A program made the position numbers and the translations under genes. From Desulfatiglans sp. (GTDB lineage: Bacteria; Desulfobacterota; DSM-4660; Desulfatiglandales; HGW-15): a DNA stretch of 64,000 nt. The notes beneath the pieces are model-generated. The model made no database searches and was not told the origin of the DNA. It saw nothing but the letters and a program-made list of their open reading frames with translations. The DNA lies in NCBI GenBank assembly GCA_012513605.1, contig JAAZBV010000154.1, forward strand, positions 1-64,000. Reading direction: 5' to 3'. Shown piece after piece: positions 9,190 to 18,182 of this stretch (positions are counted from its first letter, which is position 1; every line of letters starts with the position of its first letter).

Positions 9190-10404
9190 ATGAGTAATAA
9201 TCCTGAAAAACAAAATAATCCTGAAAACCCTCTCCTTCCTGAATTTGATCACGGCAGGTTCAGAGATTTCATTGCCGGAAAAGAAGAGTGGCTCATGAAA
9301 CAGATCCTTTTTTATGCAAAGAGGCATGACTACTCAAGACACACATCTACACTCATGGAAGCCTGGCGTTTATCCATTTCAGGGATATCATACACCCTCA
9401 TCTCATCCTGTTCGCATGACCTTGAACTTACACCTGATGAAGATTATACAAAAGACCCAGCCGCTGCCTTTGGCATACTTGAAGCAAAGCGTCACAGGGA
9501 GCGGGGCGTCAGCCTCTCCATGTTTCTGGGGCTTTTAAAATACTACAGGCAGTCTTACATGGACCTGATAGAACAGGAGATCAAACCGGGCCCATACAGA
9601 GACAAATGCAGGATTAAGACAGAGAGATTTTTTGACCGGATGGAGCTTGGTTTCTGTACAGAGTGGTGTTCTGAGACTGAAAATTCAAAATTAAAGGAAC
9701 TTCAAGCCAAAAACAGAGAGATCCTTAATGAAAAAAACAGGTACCTTACCATCTTTGAGACCATACATGCCCCTGTTGTACTGATAAATGAGGAGAACAG
9801 GGTGGAAAATTATAACCAGGCATGGAATGAGCTGTTTGAGGAGTCATCCATACCGGGCTCCATTTACTATAACAGGGATATACAACCTGGAAAGAAGGTG
9901 CCCGGGTTCCTGGATGAAATTCTGCCTGTAATACAGAATGATATCCATGATTATACCCTTGAAAAAACACTGGTTACCAAAAACGGGGTGAGATTTTTCC
10001 TGATACGCATAAAAAGGATGCTTGATTTTAGTGATAAATACCGTGGCATGGTGATCATGCTTAATGATATTACCGATATTAAAATGGCTGAAAAAGACAA
10101 GGTACGCAAGGAAAAACTGGAGGGTGTGCTGGAGATGGCGGGCGCTGTATGTCATGAAATAAATCAGCCACTTCAGGTGATTATGGGGCAGTCAGAGATA
10201 ATAAAACTTGGAGCAGACAAGGATAACCCCATTATTAAAAATCTTGATATAATAACAACCCAGATAGAAAAGATGGGCGAGATAACCAAAAAGCTCATGA
10301 ACATAACAAAATATGAGACAAAGGCATATCTTACAAAGACAATAATAGATATTGAAAAGGCATCACCTGAAAAGGGCAGGGATTCTACAGAAAATATTGA
10401 TTAA
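9190..10404 (+). CDS. PAS-HisKA protein lacking a HATPase domain (degenerate histidine kinase)
   Basis: 404 residues from the ATG at 9190, which has AAAGGA nine bases upstream; the ATG at 9166 lacks a ribosome site. The N-terminal helical region (about 20-170) resembles RsbR/kinase N-terminal four-helix domains. A coiled linker and a PAS domain (about 190-300, ending in IMLNDITDIKMAEKDK) follow. HisKA has His322 in GAVCHEINQPL. The protein stops about 80 residues after the His, where an ATPase domain should be. The same frame after the stop still encodes the end of such a domain (next entry), so this is probably an internally deleted kinase. It could still serve as a phosphotransfer or dimerisation partner. 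Confidence 0.85.
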   Translation: MSNNPEKQNNPENPLLPEFDHGRFRDFIAGKEEWLMKQILFYAKRHDYSRHTSTLMEAWRLSISGISYTLISSCSHDLELTPDEDYTKDPAAAFGILEAKRHRERGVSLSMFLGLLKYYRQSYMDLIEQEIKPGPYRDKCRIKTERFFDRMELGFCTEWCSETENSKLKELQAKNREILNEKNRYLTIFETIHAPVVLINEENRVENYNQAWNELFEESSIPGSIYYNRDIQPGKKVPGFLDEILPVIQNDIHDYTLEKTLVTKNGVRFFLIRIKRMLDFSDKYRGMVIMLNDITDIKMAEKDKVRKEKLEGVLEMAGAVCHEINQPLQVIMGQSEIIKLGADKDNPIIKNLDIITTQIEKMGEITKKLMNITKYETKAYLTKTIIDIEKASPEKGRDSTENID

Positions 10405-10494
10405 GTTACTCTTACGTTTCAACCAGATTGGAACGAAGGTACAACATTTACAATATCTCTCCCTGTAAAAACAGGAGATGATCTACAAGTATAG
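10405..10494 (+). pseudogene. Relic of a HATPase C-terminus, in frame after the stop of the preceding kinase
   Basis: Starting right after the TAA at 10402-10404 and in the same frame, the DNA reads VTLTFQPDWNEGTTFTISLP and then VKTGDDLQV before TAG at 10492. GTTFTISLPV is the usual last strand of a HATPase_c domain. The neighbouring kinase ends GTTFTILVPV and shares an exact 14-base run (GGTACAACATTTAC). The roughly 110 codons that should separate it from the HisKA helices are missing, so a large deletion is the simplest reading. Confidence 0.7.
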
Positions 10495-10504
10495 TGAGGG
10501 GTAC

Positions 10505-12088
10505 ATGTCCATACTGATAGTAGATGACTCACCGGTTACTAGAGAGCTTCTTTCAAATACCCTTAAAAAATGGGGACAAACAGTCCTGACTGCTAATGAC
10601 GGGCTTGATGGGCTTGAAAAATATAAGAATAACGATATCAGTATTGTCATTACAGACTGGATAATGCCAGGGATGGACGGACTTGCCCTGTGTGAAGAGA
10701 TCCGGAAATTTATTAAAAACAAATATACATACATAATAATAATTACCGCAAAGGACCAGAGTTCAGATATTAAAGAGGCGTTTAATAAGGGGGCGGATGA
10801 CTATATTACAAAGCCTATAGATATGGAAAGGTTGAGGGTAAGTATAAAAACAGCCCGTCGGATCATATCCCTTTCAGAAAACCTGAACCATGAAATTGAT
10901 AAAAACAGGATTCTTCTTGAAAACATGAAGGAGGGATTGTTAATGGTAAACGAGGGAGGCACGCTGACTTTCGTAAATGAAAGTCTTTGTAAGATGATCG
11001 GGTACACCAGGGAAGAGCTTATAGGTAAAAACATCAACTCCATTCATGAAAAAGAGGACGAGGAAGTGATAGCGCGCAAGGTGAATCGGAGAAGAGAGGG
11101 GTTAGGTGATTCATACGAACTGAATTATATAACTAAAGAAGGCAGTCTTATACCTACTCTTGTGTCGGCAAAACCTGTCTTAAACTCATCTGGTATGCAT
11201 GATGGGGCGGTTGTCGTTATTACAGATATCTCGAAAATAAAGCAGGCAGAGCAGGAAAGAAAATTGATTGAGGCCCAGCTCCGTCAGTCTGATAAAATGG
11301 CCTCTATAGGTCAGCTTGCAGCAGGCGTGGCCCATGAGATAAATAACCCTACAGGTTTTGTAAGCAGCAACCTGAATACCCTATCCGCCTACATAAAAGA
11401 CTACAATATAATTATTGACCGGTATCAGGCCCTTGCCACACAGATGGAAAACAGCGGGAGATCGGCTGATTATGCCGATTTTCTTCAAGAGATCAAAGAG
11501 CAGGAGGCGAATATGGATATCGGTTTTTTAAAAGAGGATATCTCACAACTGATACATGAGAGCCTTGAGGGTACAGAGAGGATCAAAAAGATTGTGCAGG
11601 ATCTGAAGGATTTTGCGCATCCCGGAGAAGACAAGCCCAGGTTCACAGACATAAACAGGTGTCTTGATTCAACCCTTAATATTGTATGGAATGAGATCAA
11701 ATACAAGGCACAGGTAAACAAGGAGTATGGGGAATTGCCGGAAATACTCTGTCATCCCCAGCAGCTTAATCAGGTATTTGCCAATATCATGGTAAATGCA
11801 GCACAGGCCATTACTGGGCATGGTGAAATCGGGATAAGGACAAGTCTGTCAGATGAAAATATTGTGATAAAAATAAGTGATACAGGCTCAGGCATAGCCA
11901 GGGAGCATCTTTCAAAAATATTTGATCCATTTTTTACCACCAAGGATGTTGGAAAAGGCACAGGCCTGGGGCTTAATGTGGCATACAATATTATAAAAAA
12001 ACATAATGGAAAAATAAGTGTTGAAAGTGAAAAGGGCTGTGGTACAACATTTACTATACTCGTTCCTGTAAATAATACCGATGAGTAA
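10505..12088 (+). CDS. Response-regulator histidine kinase: REC-PAS-HisKA-HATPase
   Basis: 527 residues from the ATG at 10505, which follows GTGAGGGG; the upstream in-frame ATG at 10478 overlaps the HATPase relic. The N-terminal receiver has acidic pair Asp7/8 and phosphoacceptor Asp51 (VITDWIMPGMDG). A PAS domain spans about 140-250. The kinase core has His277 in AAGVAHEINNPTGFV, followed by an unusually long helical insert, then DTGSGIA and GTGLGL boxes. It is soluble. An N-terminal receiver suggests it is controlled by phosphotransfer from another kinase, possibly those just upstream (inference). Confidence 0.92.
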   Translation: MSILIVDDSPVTRELLSNTLKKWGQTVLTANDGLDGLEKYKNNDISIVITDWIMPGMDGLALCEEIRKFIKNKYTYIIIITAKDQSSDIKEAFNKGADDYITKPIDMERLRVSIKTARRIISLSENLNHEIDKNRILLENMKEGLLMVNEGGTLTFVNESLCKMIGYTREELIGKNINSIHEKEDEEVIARKVNRRREGLGDSYELNYITKEGSLIPTLVSAKPVLNSSGMHDGAVVVITDISKIKQAEQERKLIEAQLRQSDKMASIGQLAAGVAHEINNPTGFVSSNLNTLSAYIKDYNIIIDRYQALATQMENSGRSADYADFLQEIKEQEANMDIGFLKEDISQLIHESLEGTERIKKIVQDLKDFAHPGEDKPRFTDINRCLDSTLNIVWNEIKYKAQVNKEYGELPEILCHPQQLNQVFANIMVNAAQAITGHGEIGIRTSLSDENIVIKISDTGSGIAREHLSKIFDPFFTTKDVGKGTGLGLNVAYNIIKKHNGKISVESEKGCGTTFTILVPVNNTDE

Positions 12089-12145
12089 CTTTGTTCAGGT
12101 ATTTGATTTAAATCCATAGTATACTTTCTGCATAAATGAGGTGGC

Positions 12146-13486
12146 ATGATGGAACTCAAATATAAACATACAATCATGGTTGTTGATGATGATGTATTGA
12201 TTACCAAATCATTAAACAGGTTACTCCGTAAAGAGGGATTTAACGTAATCGAGGCAAACAGCGGGGCAGATGCCCTTGAGACCTTGGGCAAACTTGAAAA
12301 ACCAGTGTCAGGGATTATCTCTGATCAGCGAATGCCAAATATGTCAGGCTCGCAGTTGATGCAGAAGGTGAAAAAGATTGCACCTGATTCATTCAGAATA
12401 CTTTTAACAGGTTACTCTGATATTAATGCCATTATTGATGCCCTGAATATGGGCGAAATACATAGATATATTACAAAGCCATGGAATGATGCAGAGTTTG
12501 TAGGCCAGGTGCGTGAAACACTGTATCAGTTTGAGCTTAAGCTGGAAAATAAGCGGCTTAACAATCTGGTAAAAAAGCAAAATCTGGAACTGAAGGAGAT
12601 AAACAAATCCCTGGAACAAAAGGTTGAAGAGAGGACCAGGGAAATTCAGGCAAAGAACCAGGAGCTTGAACAGGGCCTTTATAACACTGTAAGGGCATTT
12701 GCATCACTGGTGGATAACAGCTCGCCGGCTATGGAAGGGCATGGAAGACGTGTCAGTCTTATGTCAAAACAGCTTGCCCAGGCATTGAAACTCTCTGAAA
12801 TAGAGATCATGAATGTTGAAATTGCAGCGCTGCTGCATGACATCGGTAAAATTGGCCTTCCTGAAAGACTATTCCTTATTGACAGTCAAAAAATGACTGA
12901 CCAGGAAAAAGCCATTTATAACAAACATCCTGAAGAGGGTCAGGGTGTGGTAAAGTTTATAAGCAAGCTTGATCATGTAGGATTACTAATCAGATCACAT
13001 CATGAGAGATATGATGGCAGGGGTTTCCCGGATAAACTCAGCGGGGAGCTCATTCCCATTGAATCCCAGATTATATCTGTGGCAGACAGATATGACAAGA
13101 TCGTTCACCTTGGCATAGACAAAGAAAGGTGCATAAAGGATTACTTGAGGGAGCGTAATATTACACAGGATCATTTTGCTCCTGAAACACTTATTAAGGC
13201 AGCAGCATCTTTTTCTATTAAAAAAAATGCATTTATCGAATTTGCCCCTGATGTTGTTAAGGTGTTTCTTGATTATATAGAAAAACAGGGGGTGAGTGAT
13301 GAGGATGAAAAGGAGATACCAATTGAAAAAATTACCCAGGGGATGATACTTTCAAGATCACTTTATGCGGTAAATGGCAGGTTTCTTCTCCCATATAATA
13401 CAAGACTGACACAAGAGCTGGTTAATAGACTCAAGGCCATACAAGCTCAAAGCCCTGTAATAGGAAACCTCTTTGTCAAAAAATGA
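12146..13486 (+). CDS. Response regulator with HD-GYP domain (c-di-GMP phosphodiesterase, RpfG type)
   Basis: 446 residues. The receiver (1-125) has Asp60 in IISDQRMPNMSG and ends in the RYITKPW motif of the RpfG group. A coiled coil (about 130-185) leads to an HD-GYP domain with metal ligands His231-Asp232 (LLHDIGKIGLPE) and HHERYDGRGFPD (the GYP signature appears as GRGFP). HD-GYP proteins degrade c-di-GMP; the deviation in the signature is common in active members, so activity is likely but not proven. The C-terminal 90 residues form a further conserved regulatory region. GAGGTGG precedes; ATG 12149 is an equally possible start. Confidence 0.9.
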   Translation: MMELKYKHTIMVVDDDVLITKSLNRLLRKEGFNVIEANSGADALETLGKLEKPVSGIISDQRMPNMSGSQLMQKVKKIAPDSFRILLTGYSDINAIIDALNMGEIHRYITKPWNDAEFVGQVRETLYQFELKLENKRLNNLVKKQNLELKEINKSLEQKVEERTREIQAKNQELEQGLYNTVRAFASLVDNSSPAMEGHGRRVSLMSKQLAQALKLSEIEIMNVEIAALLHDIGKIGLPERLFLIDSQKMTDQEKAIYNKHPEEGQGVVKFISKLDHVGLLIRSHHERYDGRGFPDKLSGELIPIESQIISVADRYDKIVHLGIDKERCIKDYLRERNITQDHFAPETLIKAAASFSIKKNAFIEFAPDVVKVFLDYIEKQGVSDEDEKEIPIEKITQGMILSRSLYAVNGRFLLPYNTRLTQELVNRLKAIQAQSPVIGNLFVKK

Positions 13487-13553
13487 AAAGGTAAAAATTT
13501 AATGGACGACAATGTAATAAAATACCGGTTTTATTATCAAGGAGAGTAACCCG

Positions 13554-14387
13554 GTGGAGAATGAAAAAACAATATTGATCGTTGATGATGAAGAGCATGT
13601 GTTAAGCAGCCTTAAACGGTTGCTTCACAGGGATGGCTACAGGATTTTAACTGCCCTGAGCGCTGAAGAGGGCTATAAATTACTGAGTGAAAACGACGTG
13701 CAGCTTGTCATATCAGATCAGAGGATGCCAGGCGAGAGCGGAACCGAATTTTTAGGTAAAATCAGGGTGGATTTCCCTGATATAATCAGAACGATCATTT
13801 CAGGTTATACCGGTGTAGATTCCATAACCGAGTCTATCAATAAGGGGCATATCTATAAATTTTTTTATAAACCCTGGGATGAAAATAACCTGAGGCTGGA
13901 GATAAAGCAGTGTCTTGAACAGTATGAATTGATGAGGAAAAACCGGGAACTGAATGACCTTATAGTAAAAAAGAATGAAGAGCTGGAAATAATAAATGAT
14001 GAACTGGTAAGTATAAACACAAACCTGGAATCAATAGTTCAGGAAAGGACAAAAGACCTTGAGATACAGAATAAGGCGCTTGAATTATTCCGTGCTATTA
14101 TTGAAGATATGCCTCTCCCGGTAATTGGCATCAGCTCAGACGGCATGATAGTGATGAGAAACAAAAAGGCACTGGAAATAACATATGGTAATGAAGGATT
14201 TGAGGTTGGAAATTACATCTCTGATTGTTTCCCCAATGATTTAAATGCACACCTTGAAAGTGCAATCAAAGATGGCAAATTGGAGGTAATGGATGTTTGC
14301 CCTGTCATGGGCACAAATTATAAAATATTTATTGCCCCGCTCCTTGGTCAGTTCAAGGGAAAGGGGGTTACGCTGATATTTGTATGA
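13554..14387 (+). CDS. REC-coiled coil-PAS response regulator without enzymatic output
   Basis: 277 residues starting at GTG 13554 with AAGGAGAG eight bases upstream. The receiver resembles that of the preceding HD-GYP protein (Asp55 in VISDQRMPG; ends FFYKPWD). A long coiled coil (about 120-175) and a short PAS-like domain (about 180-277: VIGISSDGMIVMRNKKALEI) follow. There is no DNA-binding, kinase or cyclase domain, so it is probably an adaptor or a relay that regulates partner proteins. It converges on the GH3 gene, 14 bases away. Confidence 0.85.
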   Translation: MENEKTILIVDDEEHVLSSLKRLLHRDGYRILTALSAEEGYKLLSENDVQLVISDQRMPGESGTEFLGKIRVDFPDIIRTIISGYTGVDSITESINKGHIYKFFYKPWDENNLRLEIKQCLEQYELMRKNRELNDLIVKKNEELEIINDELVSINTNLESIVQERTKDLEIQNKALELFRAIIEDMPLPVIGISSDGMIVMRNKKALEITYGNEGFEVGNYISDCFPNDLNAHLESAIKDGKLEVMDVCPVMGTNYKIFIAPLLGQFKGKGVTLIFV

Positions 14388-14401
14388 AGCGCTTTATTTT
14401 A

Positions 14402-16852
14402 TCAGTGTCTTAACCTGTTTATTTCCATGTAAGGTGAAAGCGCTCTGTTAACCTTGCTTACTACAATATCTTTCTCCACATGGAATGCTATAGACTGTCT
14501 TGTATCCCTTGATGATGACCCTGCCTGCACCCTGTACTCACCTGACTCTGCCACCCATGATGAGGCATCAGTATCAAAACTTACTAAACTCTTTGCGTCA
14601 AGGGTGAATGTGACTGTCTCTATCTCTCCCGGTTTTAAGAGCCCTGTTTTTGTGAATGCCTTTAGCTCTTTTGCCGGTTTTTTGATTTTTATTGAAGGCG
14701 CTGATACATACAACTGAACCACCTCGCGGCCAGGTAAATCCCCAGTATTTTTTATATCAAGTGAGACATTTACAGAGCCATTGAAATTGGTTTCATCAAG
14801 TTTCATATTGCTGTATTCAAATGAGGTATAGGAGAGTCCATACCCGAACTCATATGCAACAGGCACATTAAAGGTGTCATAATATCTGTATCCCACATAT
14901 ATATCCTCTTCATACACAGATATTGCAGGTTTTTTACGCATGAACAGGGGCAGGGCCTCATTTGCCTTATTCTCTTCATCGGTCATGGGGAGTTCTATCC
15001 TCGGAAAGGTTTTAGCTGAAGGCACATCATCATATTTCACTGGGAATGTGGATGCGAGTTTTCCTGACGGGTTTACCTTGCCGCTTAAGATATCTGCTAT
15101 CGCATTTCCTGTCTCCTGGCCCGGCTGCCATGCAAGGAGTATTGCGTCAGGGTAATCCCTCCATGAAGTTACCTCTATTACACCACCGATATTCAGGATG
15201 ACCGCTGTCTTTTTTTTCCTTAACCTGAATTCTGTGCTGACATTCTTTATGAGCGCCATTTCATCCTCTGTCAGATAAAAATCCCCTGGGTCAGCCTTTC
15301 TATCTCCACCCTCACCTGATATGCGCCCTATAGTGACAAGGGCAATATCCATACTGTCTGCCAGTCGTTTTATCTCATCTGTATCCATCTTCATCTCAGG
15401 GACTCGCGGCTTTCCCATGAATACGTTTACTGGTTTCTCCTGTTTTTCTTCCGCATCTTTTATGTAATTGAGGTATACATCCATTATACCGGCATCGATA
15501 GAGTACCCCGCATTCTTGAGCCCATCAATAAGGGAAATACTGTAACCCTCATTCACGTCACCGCTCCCTGTGCCGCTTGTGATTATTTTATAAGATGAGT
15601 TACCGAATACCGCCACATTCTTTATTCCCTTGGCAAAAGGTAGAGCTTTTTCATTGTTCTTTAAAAGGATCATGCCGTCAGCAGCAGCCCGTCTTGCTGT
15701 TAACGCATTCGTGGTAAGGTCAGGTTTGTCTGTATATTTATAGCCATTGAATCTCGGGGTATTAACTATAATATTGAGTATCCTCTCCACATTCTGATCC
15801 AGTATCTTTTCATCAAGCCTGCCCTCCTTAACCGCCTTTTCTATCTCCTTTGACTGATCCCTGTTTCCTGGCATTATAAGGTCATTACCTGCCATCATCT
15901 GTGCAACAACATCAGAGCCCCCGCCCCAGTCTGTCATTACATAACCCTTAAAACCCCACTCTTCACGCAGTATATTTGTCAGAAGATCATTGCTTTCAGA
16001 GGTGTAGACTCCATTTATTTTATTATATGAAGACATGACCGTCCAGGGTTCTGACTCCTGAACCGCTATCCTGAACCCTTCAAGGTAAAGCTCCCTCAAC
16101 GCCCTTTCACTCACGATGGCATCAACACTCTGCCGGTTTGTCTCCTGGTTGTTTGCGGCAAAGTGTTTTATTGATGTGCCAACACCCTTTGACTGGATGC
16201 CCTTCACCATTGCAGCAGCCATCTTCCCTGTAACCAGAGGGTCTTCTGAATAATACTCAAAGTTACGGCCGCACAGGGGGTTTCTATGCAGGTTCATACC
16301 AGGGCCAAGTATGGCATCAACACCATATTCAAGCACCTCGTTACCCATTGCACCCCCAACCTCTGTAACAACCCCTGTATCCCATGTGGATGCAAGGAGT
16401 GTCGCAATTGGAAATGCAGTGCAATAGAACTTCCGTGTTTCTCCATCCCTGTCAGGATTTAACCTTAAACCGGCAGGCCCGTCTGCAACAACCATTGTTG
16501 GTATGCCTAAATCAGGTATCTCGACTGTCCTGCCTGCTGCGCCCGGCGCAATCTTTTTTATTTTCGCAACCATTGCATCATATTCAGTGTCAGGCTCTTT
16601 GCTTTTTCCGGTAACAACGCCAAACGGGTTTTCGCCCTCCGGCAGGTTTTCAAGCATGGAAAGAGGAATATCCATACCTGTACCTGTTACAAGCATGGCC
16701 TTTTCATGAAGGGTCATGGCCTTGATTATCCCGGTAATATTGTTTTTATTTAGTTTTGATCTCTCTGCCGGTCTATTGTCACATGAGCAGGTTAAAAGAA
16801 AAATGACAGATAAAAATGACATTATGAATATCCTCCTCATATCAATATGCAT
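14402..16852 (-). CDS. Glycoside hydrolase family 3 beta-glucosidase-like lipoprotein
   Basis: 816 residues. The N-terminus (MRRIFIMSFLSVIFLLTCSC) is a signal sequence ending in a lipobox-like Cys, so it is probably a lipoprotein. The GH3 barrel carries PTMVVADGPAGLR, the GPGMNLHRNPLCGRNFEYYS block, KHFAANNQETNR and the catalytic nucleophile Asp308 in MTDWGG. The C-terminal GH3 domain and a fibronectin III-like domain (VSLDIKNTGDLPGREVVQLY) complete the usual three-domain layout. It should release terminal beta-linked sugars in the periplasm or at the surface. ATG 16840 is an alternative start. It is monocistronic. Confidence 0.93.
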   Translation of the reverse strand: MHIDMRRIFIMSFLSVIFLLTCSCDNRPAERSKLNKNNITGIIKAMTLHEKAMLVTGTGMDIPLSMLENLPEGENPFGVVTGKSKEPDTEYDAMVAKIKKIAPGAAGRTVEIPDLGIPTMVVADGPAGLRLNPDRDGETRKFYCTAFPIATLLASTWDTGVVTEVGGAMGNEVLEYGVDAILGPGMNLHRNPLCGRNFEYYSEDPLVTGKMAAAMVKGIQSKGVGTSIKHFAANNQETNRQSVDAIVSERALRELYLEGFRIAVQESEPWTVMSSYNKINGVYTSESNDLLTNILREEWGFKGYVMTDWGGGSDVVAQMMAGNDLIMPGNRDQSKEIEKAVKEGRLDEKILDQNVERILNIIVNTPRFNGYKYTDKPDLTTNALTARRAAADGMILLKNNEKALPFAKGIKNVAVFGNSSYKIITSGTGSGDVNEGYSISLIDGLKNAGYSIDAGIMDVYLNYIKDAEEKQEKPVNVFMGKPRVPEMKMDTDEIKRLADSMDIALVTIGRISGEGGDRKADPGDFYLTEDEMALIKNVSTEFRLRKKKTAVILNIGGVIEVTSWRDYPDAILLAWQPGQETGNAIADILSGKVNPSGKLASTFPVKYDDVPSAKTFPRIELPMTDEENKANEALPLFMRKKPAISVYEEDIYVGYRYYDTFNVPVAYEFGYGLSYTSFEYSNMKLDETNFNGSVNVSLDIKNTGDLPGREVVQLYVSAPSIKIKKPAKELKAFTKTGLLKPGEIETVTFTLDAKSLVSFDTDASSWVAESGEYRVQAGSSSRDTRQSIAFHVEKDIVVSKVNRALSPYMEINRLRH

Positions 16853-16907
16853 CTCCCCTCTCTTTTTAAAAGATTTTGAATCTTCAAATCTACCGCTTTA
16901 AACATAG

Positions 16908-17133
16908 ATTTTTCACCACGGAGGACACAGAGGGCACGGAGTGAAAACTGCAATTAACGTAAAAAATAAGTCCTCATGCCCACCCAACAATAAATGCGGG
17001 ATAACCTCCGAAGGACATCCAGAAAATCTTTGTAAAACCAATGGATTCGCATTTTCGCAGACTTACAGTAAAATATCAAATTAAATAAATCATGGGCTTT
17101 AGTTACTCCGTGTCCTCCGTGCTCTTGGTGTAA
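16908..17133. repeat. Intergenic element bounded by inverted TTTCACCACGGAGGACACAG-type repeats
   Basis: Bases 16908-16942 contain TTTCACCACGGAGGACACAG plus GGGCACGGAGT. Bases 17103-17133 carry a related sequence in the opposite orientation (ACTCCGTGTCCTCCGTGCTC). Nothing between them looks coding. The same motif occurs at 55984-56001, inside the end of a gene. It looks like a dispersed non-coding repeat family. The rest of the gap to 17288 holds only the terminator below; a 61-codon open frame at 17148-17333 overlaps the next gene and is not credible. Confidence 0.6.
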
Positions 17134-17203
17134 ACATTATTGTATTTATGCCAACATGTACTCAGGTTAAATATGATAATAAAATTACAGATATTGCAGA
17201 CAT

Positions 17204-17236
17204 AAAAAAGGCCGAAACAGGTTTCGGCCTTTTTTA
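17204..17236. terminator. Rho-independent terminator, bidirectional
   Basis: Perfect hairpin AAAAAAGGCCGAAAC-AG-GTTTCGGCCTTTTTT. It lies downstream of the minus-strand gene ending at 17289 and has T-runs in both directions. Confidence 0.85.
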
Positions 17237-17288
17237 TTACCGCCCTTTATGGCGGATTAATTTTAAAATTGAGCCAGAAAGATCTCAA

Positions 17289-18077
17289 TTAACCCCTGAA
17301 CTTCTGAGCCTTTGCAAGCAGTTCCATGTCTGAGGCTACATCACCCAGGCAGGTCGCGATTATGCCGTCTACATAACCTTCCATATCGGCGATAAATTTT
17401 TCAGCAGTATCCATGGTTGCGCTGGCTGGCCAGCCGATCCTCTGCAAAACCTTCTGGTTTTTCTCTGTACCCACTATAAAATATGGATAAAAGGATTTGC
17501 CCATGCGTTTGCATTCTGTGCCTATCTCTTTCAGTTTTGGCAGGGTTGACTCTTCTAATCTCAGGAAGAAACCGAAATCCCATTCATTCTTCATACGCTC
17601 GATAGCGGCCTCAGCAGGTACACGTGCGGTCAAAAGACAACCAATCTTTGTCTTGCTTATCTTTACTGATTTGCGGAGAAAATTCCTTACCTCTTCAGCA
17701 GGGCCGGTAGAGCGCCTGTATGCAAGGATTTCATCCGGGTCAGAAATAGTCTGGCAGGAGCCGTCTTCACGTGTCCTGATCAGTGTGCCATACTTCGGCG
17801 GATCGCCCGGGTCAGGAAGAATGCCGTCAACGCCCATTGCCTCGGCGGCAAGAGCAGCCGCGCCCAATTCAACAGGACCCTTATAGTTGGTAATCATCAT
17901 AGGTATGGTTACCTTGTCAGGGTATATCTGTTTCAAAACGCATGCCACGGAAATACCGCCTGGCGCTGGGGCGCCACCGGCGCTGTCTGTAATATTGAAT
18001 CCGTCTACCAGATCCTTAACCTTTGCTGCAGAGCTGACAAAATCAAGCCTTGGGATAAATTCATATAATATCTTCAT
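17289..18077 (-). CDS. Methylenetetrahydrofolate reductase-like TIM-barrel protein
   Basis: 262 residues, close to the length of bare MetF-type barrels. Recognisable pieces are KILYEFIPR at the start, DGFNITDSAGGAP, a mid-barrel LGAAALAAEAMGVDGILPDP followed by GDPP, and KIGCLLTARVPAEAAIERMK. The pattern fits the FAD-dependent methylene-THF reductase fold, but several canonical MetF residues are changed (for example PDPGDPP in place of the usual TGDPP), so the substrate is uncertain. It lies 105 bases downstream of a hybrid kinase, probably as the last gene of the archease-rtcB operon or as its own unit. Confidence 0.65.
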   Translation of the reverse strand: MKILYEFIPRLDFVSSAAKVKDLVDGFNITDSAGGAPAPGGISVACVLKQIYPDKVTIPMMITNYKGPVELGAAALAAEAMGVDGILPDPGDPPKYGTLIRTREDGSCQTISDPDEILAYRRSTGPAEEVRNFLRKSVKISKTKIGCLLTARVPAEAAIERMKNEWDFGFFLRLEESTLPKLKEIGTECKRMGKSFYPYFIVGTEKNQKVLQRIGWPASATMDTAEKFIADMEGYVDGIIATCLGDVASDMELLAKAQKFRG

Positions 18078-18182
18078 TTTTCGTTCCCTTCTTTCTTTAA
18101 ATAGTTGATAAGAATCCTCTTTTAGAGGTCTGGAGTATATGGGGTTGTGTTTTTTATGTCAATAGAAAATCTCCTGCAATAT

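Noticed and set aside
14388-14442. AGCGCTTT ... AAAGCGCT inverted repeat near the GH3 gene end
   Set aside because: The right arm is inside GH3 coding sequence and the spacing is 39 bases; it is not a good terminator.
17148-17333. 61-codon plus-strand ORF between the GH3 and MTHFR-like genes
   Set aside because: It runs through the terminator hairpin and into the antisense of a real gene; no ribosome site and no recognisable fold.
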